A stretch of 64,000 bases of DNA, taken from Monilinia fructicola (Eukaryota > Ascomycota > Leotiomycetes > Helotiales > Sclerotiniaceae). The notes under the pieces were generated by a model. It was not told where the DNA came from. It was given only the letters and a program-made list of their open reading frames with translations, and did no database searches. Every line of letters begins with the position of its first letter. Position 1 is the stretch's first letter. Shown here piece by piece: positions 58,245-64,000 of this stretch. The stretch covers positions 655,501-719,500 of the forward strand of contig VICG01000007.1 in NCBI GenBank assembly GCA_008692225.1, in the 5' to 3' direction. A program made the position numbers and the translations under genes.

Positions 58245-59297
58245 ATGGTTGCCCACTTACTGCCATCATGTCAAGGCTCAAAGGTAATGCGTAAAAGGGT
58301 CATCAAGAGTTTTCGTGACTTTCGATTGTTCTACTTCAACAAAAAGCCTGCAGTAAAATCCACATTAGTACAACGCATCATGCCGCCCTCGGATACATCC
58401 AGTAAGTCCTCTTCGAATGCTTTCACATATTTGAGTATTCGAAGGGAGCAACGAGCATCACAGGTTTATTTAAGACCGGACCAAGAGGAAAGAAGAGTCC
58501 ACAGGGCACCTCAAAGATCAGGTTCGGCTCTTATTCAAGGACCTACCTTCCAATCCTTAAAGGTTGCATCGCGAAACCAAACAAGAATGCGAACTCGCAA
58601 CCACCACTTTTTGACAAATTTCGGCCCTTACGAAAATGCTAACATAAATGATAGTCGAAAATTACCATTCGATATTCAGCACAGCGTAGCTTTCCAGATG
58701 TGCATATTACTTGAGGGTGCCATATTTGATTTTACAAAGAAGTGGGCACCTGTTTATTTGGTCAGAAACAATCTCACTTCAGCAAAACAGGTAGAACTAA
58801 ACCTCTGGAACCGACTTCTAGTGAGAGGCATTATTCCTCTCAATTATTTCGAGGACCGTGATACCAATTCTTGATATTATGAGCCATTGGGCAGGTTCCA
58901 AGAGATTCGACACACTTATGTCCACCGTAAAGAGCCACCCGTTCTCTATGTCGAGAAGATGCTTGCAGACGCCATAGAAGTAGCCACGATAACTAGAGAT
59001 GTGACTCGCGCCCAAAAGTTGGAAAGAATGTATCAGGTGATTCAAGTTATGGGGAGCATCTTGAGGGATCAAATTACAAATGCGTCAAAGAAAATTCTCG
59101 AGGACCAACTCCAAGCTGTTAGACAAGCGCGGGACATGCCTATCGACTGGTTGGAGGCTATCCGATTGCAAAAGGAGGAAATGGTGATTAAGAGGGATAT
59201 GAATCATGATACTGTGGGTTTCGCAGCTTTGTATGCGAAGGCGTTAAAGGGGTTGGAGGAGACGATGCAGCCTGTTGCCGACTGTCTTGCTGATTAG
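58245..59297 (+). CDS. Unknown protein interrupted by an in-frame TGA
   Basis: Two frames, 58245-58874 and 58875-59297, lie in the same reading frame and are separated only by TGA at 58872-58874. Both sides read like protein. Before it comes FDFTKKWAPVYLVRNN and after it EIRHTYVHRKEPPVLYVEKM, then a helix-rich stretch. No GT-AG intron removes the TGA and keeps phase. I do not recognise a family. The N-terminal 110 residues are basic and rich in Ser and Gln; an ATG at 58381 is an alternative start. The total would be about 350 residues. It is either a gene with a recent nonsense change (a C-to-T change at CGA or G-to-A at TGG would do it) or a pseudogene. Confidence 0.5.
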
Positions 59298-61649
59298 TCT
59301 TATATTCTGCAAGTCTTGTATCAATTCGAGCGACATTTCTTTTCTTTCCATTTTTAAATGGTCTTCAACCTCTCCAATGTTGTATCGCGCGTGAAATACT
59401 CGGGGACAACAGAGCGCTGGCGCTCTATTTTGATGATTAGGGTGCCTAGGGATACTTGCATTGTGACACGGCCACAGTTTAGGATTATTTTTGTTGATTG
59501 ACGTAATGGATTGGCTTTCCCAGATTGTTTTGAGTTCAGGAATTTCATCATTTGTGTGTGATGAAATGATAGGTGGAGAGTACATGAGATACGAAAGTTT
59601 TGCGAGGCTCAGGGGATGGTAGTTTAGTAGTCAATCTTACAAGTACAAAGAATAATTCTGTTTTCCTGCAAGACTGCAATCTGCATAACCACTAGCCCAA
59701 CTCTACTTAAGGGCTTGGTGAATATGTAAAAAGTATTTCTCTGTCTATGAAATCATGAAATATATAGCATACTGATGATTGAGAACTTAGGCACTGCTTC
59801 AAAATGCAAAAACAACTTGTGAAGCGTTTGAAATCAGAACACACAGGACATAAAACGCTGGACCAAGGTGAAATATAAAATAACAAATGCGGAACAATGA
59901 TAAAATAAAGTAGAATTTGTAGCTGAGTGGTTGTTGAGGTGTGTAAGTCCACTTGAAATCACCTCACAATCCTCACAAGGTTAACCTTCATTGCGTACGT
60001 TTGCTCTTGCGAATGAACTATAGATGATCTCAATAACGTAATGAAAACATAAACATGCAGCAGTGAGAACGAATTGCCTGTTGATGGCCACTACTGAGAT
60101 TCTACTATTGGACAAGTCAGGATCCCGTTGTATCTCCATGTCGCTCTTGTTAGGGGTAACAAAAACTCCGATGTTGGTAGATGTGCTTGACGATATGATT
60201 AAATGATATCTTTTGAGGCTTCCAACTCAGGATTGTCATGAAGTTGTCAGATGTTCTTTCGTATAGTGTAGGCAATGGATATAATAGCAATCCTCCAGGT
60301 TCCAATTACTCGCTTGGCAAGTTATTTGACCACAACAATGACGCTCCGCTGCAGCATCCATGCATCCTCTTTGGCAATTGATGTATCGGTAAAGTATTAG
60401 TGTTTATATGTTTAGTTGAAAAGTGTAGCAAACTGAGAGTAAAGTTGCGTCAATGAGGGGGAAAGCGTTCGAGGTATGTTGATGAAAAAAATAGGAACTG
60501 CTTTTCCTGTAGAGTGAAAAGTAGAGCCACGTCAACTCATACCTCAAGAGTTAATACTGCATTGACACAATCTCACATATTCGTATAATTAAGGAATAAT
60601 AACATCAATCTACGGCTGTACCATCTCATCCCTGCTCAGTGGCGTCAATGAATTAGTCAACGATGTCGTCTTCATACATCATATTATCATATAAATACAC
60701 AATTTAGGGGTAACCTTACCTTGATGTATCTAGAAATAGAAACAGAAGTTGAAAATACAAAATATGACTCAATGAACGAGGGATTTGAAAAATTTGTTAA
60801 AAAAAGGGGCAAGAAAGATCAACATAAAAACATGGAATGGTTCCGATAAATCCGTTTTGATATTCAATTCAATTCAATTCAGATTCCCGAATTCCAATAG
60901 TCCGGGATTTGACAACAAATCCAAAGCAAACTCACAAAAGAAAATGATTTAATACATTTGCCAAAGCTACCCGTGGACAGTACAAGGACAGTAGAGCCAA
61001 AACTACTGCTAATGCTAATGCTAATGCTAATGCTAAAATCTAAAATCTAGATCTAGGACTAATTCTAAATCTAAACCTAAATCACGTGAACGTTGACCCT
61101 ACAACATCCCACGTGCGGAGAGCCAAGACGCTAACCCCGCCTTTTTATAAATCGTGCTTTCATCAATTAACCTTTTCTGGGGAAATCACCAATCGCTTTA
61201 ACCCGTGATTCCTTTGGCTTTCAAGGAATCGTGAGCCAATTATTAATTTCTTATTGCCTCATGATGTCGTCTTCTACATCTTGTCCCCTTTGTTGATATG
61301 CATTTACGTAACGATGAAACGAGGACGTGTTGGCGGTGAAAAGTATTGGATAACATCATGAGCTGTGCTTGAGCTCTGACAATGTCTCGAGAGTTAGGAA
61401 GTCATGGGAGTGAATTTCGCAATTTCCCCAGTGTTTAGCATGCAAGCTTTTAATGCATTTGGTAAGAGCTGTCTGACCTTGTACGGCCCGGATTCGTTCT
61501 TCGTGAGTATAAAAGTCTCACGATAACCTCAAAAGATGGCTACAATGGTGGCGAGAAAGACAAGAAGGCAACTGCACACATATTCAAACATCTGTGCCTC
61601 GGCGTACCTTGAAATACATACTTTTCCATCTCAAACACCTTAAAACACA
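59298..61649. other. Intergenic region with small repeats
   Basis: No supported gene. It holds an ATTCA run (about 60862-60882), a GCTAAT hexamer run (61008-61035) and two CACGTG sites at about 61083 and 61111. The right end is the promoter of the F-box gene. Confidence 0.45.
61008..61035. repeat. (GCTAAT)n hexanucleotide run
   Basis: Nearly five GCTAAT units, followed by related AATCTA words up to about 61080. Confidence 0.8.
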
Positions 61650-63183
61650 ATGACCCACTCTTCAATGCAAAGAGCCTCTCAAGGTTCAAGACGACAAGCG
61701 TACGAAGCTGGTCAATCACCACTAGAATTACTCCCACCTGAGCTTCTCCAAAAGATACTTGGGAATCTGGAACTGAAATATGATCACAGAGAAGGAGGTT
61801 CAAGCAATGGTAAGTCTTCAACATCTGCAGTAGTACGGTCAATTGATACATCATATTGACATTTCATAGATTCGAGTGATGATAACCATTCACCCCTGGA
61901 GAGACCTACTCTATTTTCATGTCTACGTGTATCAAAAGCAATTTATATGAATGCTCTTTTCATTACATATCGAAGTGTTACAGTCACTCACATGTCCGCA
62001 TTCAACCATATATTGGCCCAACTCACCGAGAATCCCATGTTGGGAAGAACCATTCGACATTTTGATTTCTCGGAACTTAAAACCGCACGTCCGATGAGAG
62101 AATTTTCCAATTATCTTTACGGCATGATTTCTCTCGCGCCACATCTTCGAGAATTCCGAATTCCGAGGGATGCCAACCTGAATGGTTTCTTAAGCGAACC
62201 TCTACTTCGACTACTTTTTGTCGGGTTACCACATTTGAAGACGTTAGATCTGGGCAATTGCACATCATCTACACTAGATTGCATCCCCAGTATATTTGAT
62301 AGCATGCCAGAGATCACATCACTCCCGATTAGATCATTATCCTTGGAAAATTGCACAGCTCTTCCAGCTTCATCCTTTGACTCGTTATTTTCACGACTCG
62401 GCTCCATACAATCGATGACGTTATCGCACACACATATCACGACAGATGCTTTACAACTTCTTCCTCCTACAGCTAGAGTCTCACATCTAGCCATCAATCA
62501 TTGTCCATTCCTTGAAGATGTTTCCCTCGTTGATTTTATAACATCACATCCGGCGGTGAAAGACAGTTTGGAATATCTTGATGCCTCTGCTGATCTTACA
62601 GTCGGGGAAGAGATCAACGAAAGGGACACAGAACGTCTCTTGAAGCACACATCAAGAACAATTAAAACTCTCAAGTTAAGAGGGTGGAAGATGGATTCAG
62701 CATGTGTCACACAACTAAAGGATCTGAACCAATCCGTAGAAGAGCTGAGCATAGGTAATGGTCTTCGCATGCATGATCTCGAATCCATGTTTCTAGATTC
62801 TGAAGAGAACGAATCCCTAATTGAGGAAGAAGCCATTGATTCATCGGAAATCGATTCAAAATATACCACCGTTCTGGATACCATGGAACGTGCAATTGCC
62901 ATTTGCAAATTGCGACGACGACTTTCCACGACTCCATTACCTACTTTCACTGATGCCAAACACAGCTTAAGATATCTTGATATCAGAGGAATGGCATTGG
63001 CAGAACAGAGCAAGATTAGATCTTCCATCTTGTTAGGTAAAACAATCAGTGGCACTGGATGTTATTGCTGTGAACGATAGGTTGATGGATAGAGAAGGAA
63101 CGCTAAAGGAAATCTGCGCCAGTGTGGGATGGACTGTAAAGCGAGATGGTAGAAGATGTCTCTTGGTTCGACGAAAGTCTTGA
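61650..63183 (+). CDS. F-box and leucine-rich-repeat protein (one-base frame break)
   Basis: Likely a substrate receptor of an SCF ubiquitin ligase. Exon 1 is 61650-61809, the intron is 61810-61869 (60 nt), and exon 2 runs from 61870; splicing splits an Asp codon. The F-box starts at about residue 25 (SPLELLPPELLQKILGNLE) and continues across the intron with FSCLRVSKAIYMNALFITYR. LRR-like units follow: LPHLKTLDLGNCTS, IRSLSLENCTAL, IQSMTLSHTHITTDAL, VSHLAINHCPFLEDV and IKTLKLRGWKM. Near the end, AAAA at 63039-63042 puts the frame off by one and gives a stop at 63078-63080. With AAA the protein runs on through VIAVNDRLMDREGTL to a stop at 63181-63183, about 490 residues. The substrate is unknown. 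Confidence 0.83.
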
Positions 63184-64000
63184 TGAACCATTCATATTCA
63201 AGAAATGATGCTGCGCCGTTGTGTAACACATTGCTCGATGATTGCGGAAATGATGGGAGCATGATACATGGCGTTTAAAAGCTCAAAAGTATTTGACCTT
63301 TGAAATTGATACCAGACTATTTTATGTATTAATGTTTAATATGATTTCACTCTTTACGATATTTCACTCCTTGCAATATTCTGAGGAATCTGTATGTGAC
63401 TCTTGATCATATAGTATAGAGTAGTAGTATATCATACGATTATCACTTTGACTATCAATCATAACTATAACCAATAATCCATAACCTACAATCCAAACAA
63501 TAAACTCCATTCACTCGCATACGATATACTACATACTATTCACAAACAACACCATCCAAACTACCATCCTCCCACCCTTCACTTCATCCCTCCAAATTCC
63601 AGATCCCCATTCAGTTCCATCCATCCATTTTCATGGCATTCAACCCCTGCAAATTCACGCTAGTTAACATCAATGTGAATATGAATATATGATATATCTC
63701 CCTCTCCCTCTCCCTTTGCCCTCCCTCCCTAGGAAACCAACCTTCCAGCCATCTACCAGGAATCCACCAAATCCCCTTGAACGTCTCCTTTCGTATCTGC
63801 TATACACAAGCGACCAAACGCGCAGCGAAACATCCCCATCGAAGTATTGGGAATCTTTTTAGAATATCATAATTCGTCAGCTTTCCAATACTAACATACA
63901 TACATACATACATACATATTACTTTCCAAGCCCCTTTAACTATATCACTTAGTTCCACTTAAACATCATCATCATCATCAACACTTCTTCTGCATTCCTC
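63184..64000. other. Intergenic end of window, low-complexity
   Basis: No gene is seen. It contains a CTCCCT run (about 63697-63731), a CATA run (63893-63919) and an ATC run (63964-63981). Such C/T-rich low-complexity DNA often precedes a fungal start codon, so a gene may begin just outside the window. Confidence 0.45.
63893..63919. repeat. (CATA)n microsatellite
   Basis: About six CATA units, the same tetranucleotide as in the decarboxylase leader. Confidence 0.85.

Noticed and set aside
9970..63042. Programmed +1 frameshifting as the cause of the frame breaks
   Set aside because: The sites share no slippery codon, stop context or stimulatory structure that I can see, and they occur in unrelated genes, so I do not propose it as the main reading.
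62498..63055. 185-codon minus-strand frame
   Set aside because: It is antisense to the F-box/LRR gene and lacks any domain.
1..64000. CRISPR array, prophage or bacterial operon
   Set aside because: No spaced direct repeats, phage genes or Shine-Dalgarno-led gene chains; the genes have spliceosomal introns.

Overview
The window looks like a euchromatic stretch of a filamentous ascomycete nuclear genome, most likely a leotiomycete of the Botrytis/Sclerotinia type. That placement is an inference from overall protein style, not from a search. Supporting signs are AT-rich intergenic DNA, short GT-AG introns of about 44-98 nt with CTAAC/CTGAC-like branch sites, a tRNA gene carrying an intron, and fungal families such as HET, MYND-type and fungal GH79 proteins. 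There is no operon structure, phage, CRISPR array or intact transposon.

Layout. 1-2.2 kb is AT-rich and gene-poor. 2.2-5.8 kb holds two related MYND zinc-finger genes tail to tail. 9.5-10.9 kb (minus) is the GPI-anchor enzyme subunit GPI2/PIG-C. 14.2-15.1 kb is a secreted single-pass membrane protein, 16.2 kb a small membrane protein, and 20.2-21.1 kb (minus) a glycine-zipper protein. 21.1-24.0 kb is a repeat- and relic-bearing gap. 24.0-25.3 kb is an FAD monooxygenase. 26.4 kb is tRNA-Asn(GTT). 27.7-29.6 kb (minus) is a HET-domain protein. 29.9-30.9 kb (minus) is the Smc5/6 subunit NSE1. 31.9-32.4 kb (minus) is a DUF427 gene with a micro-exon. 33.3-34.1 kb is a zinc-ribbon-like protein. 36.5-38.2 kb is an aromatic-L-amino-acid decarboxylase. 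38.8-41.0 kb (minus) is mitochondrial tyrosyl-tRNA synthetase. 42.1-45.2 kb is a GH36 raffinose-synthase-like protein. 45.4-46.4 kb is a membrane-anchored thioesterase-like hydrolase. 47.8-49.3 kb (minus) is a damaged F-box/LRR-like gene. 50.6-52.5 kb (minus) is a GH79 glycosidase. 54.2-55.9 kb is succinate-semialdehyde dehydrogenase. 58.2-59.3 kb is an unknown protein interrupted by TGA. 61.7-63.2 kb is an F-box/LRR protein.

The genes are a mix of housekeeping functions (GPI anchoring, DNA repair, mitochondrial translation), carbohydrate and GABA metabolism, and regulatory or self-recognition proteins. I see no biosynthetic cluster.

The strongest unexpected signal is not a gene. In nine genes the conserved reading frame is broken by exactly one surplus base at fourteen places, usually in a short mononucleotide run. 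I found no case of a missing base. A systematic consensus (assembly) error is the simplest reading, but it should be settled because it changes nearly every gene model right of 31 kb. Other notable items are an 11-nt micro-exon, a diverged MYND gene pair, and two 10-bp palindromes that recur far more often than expected.
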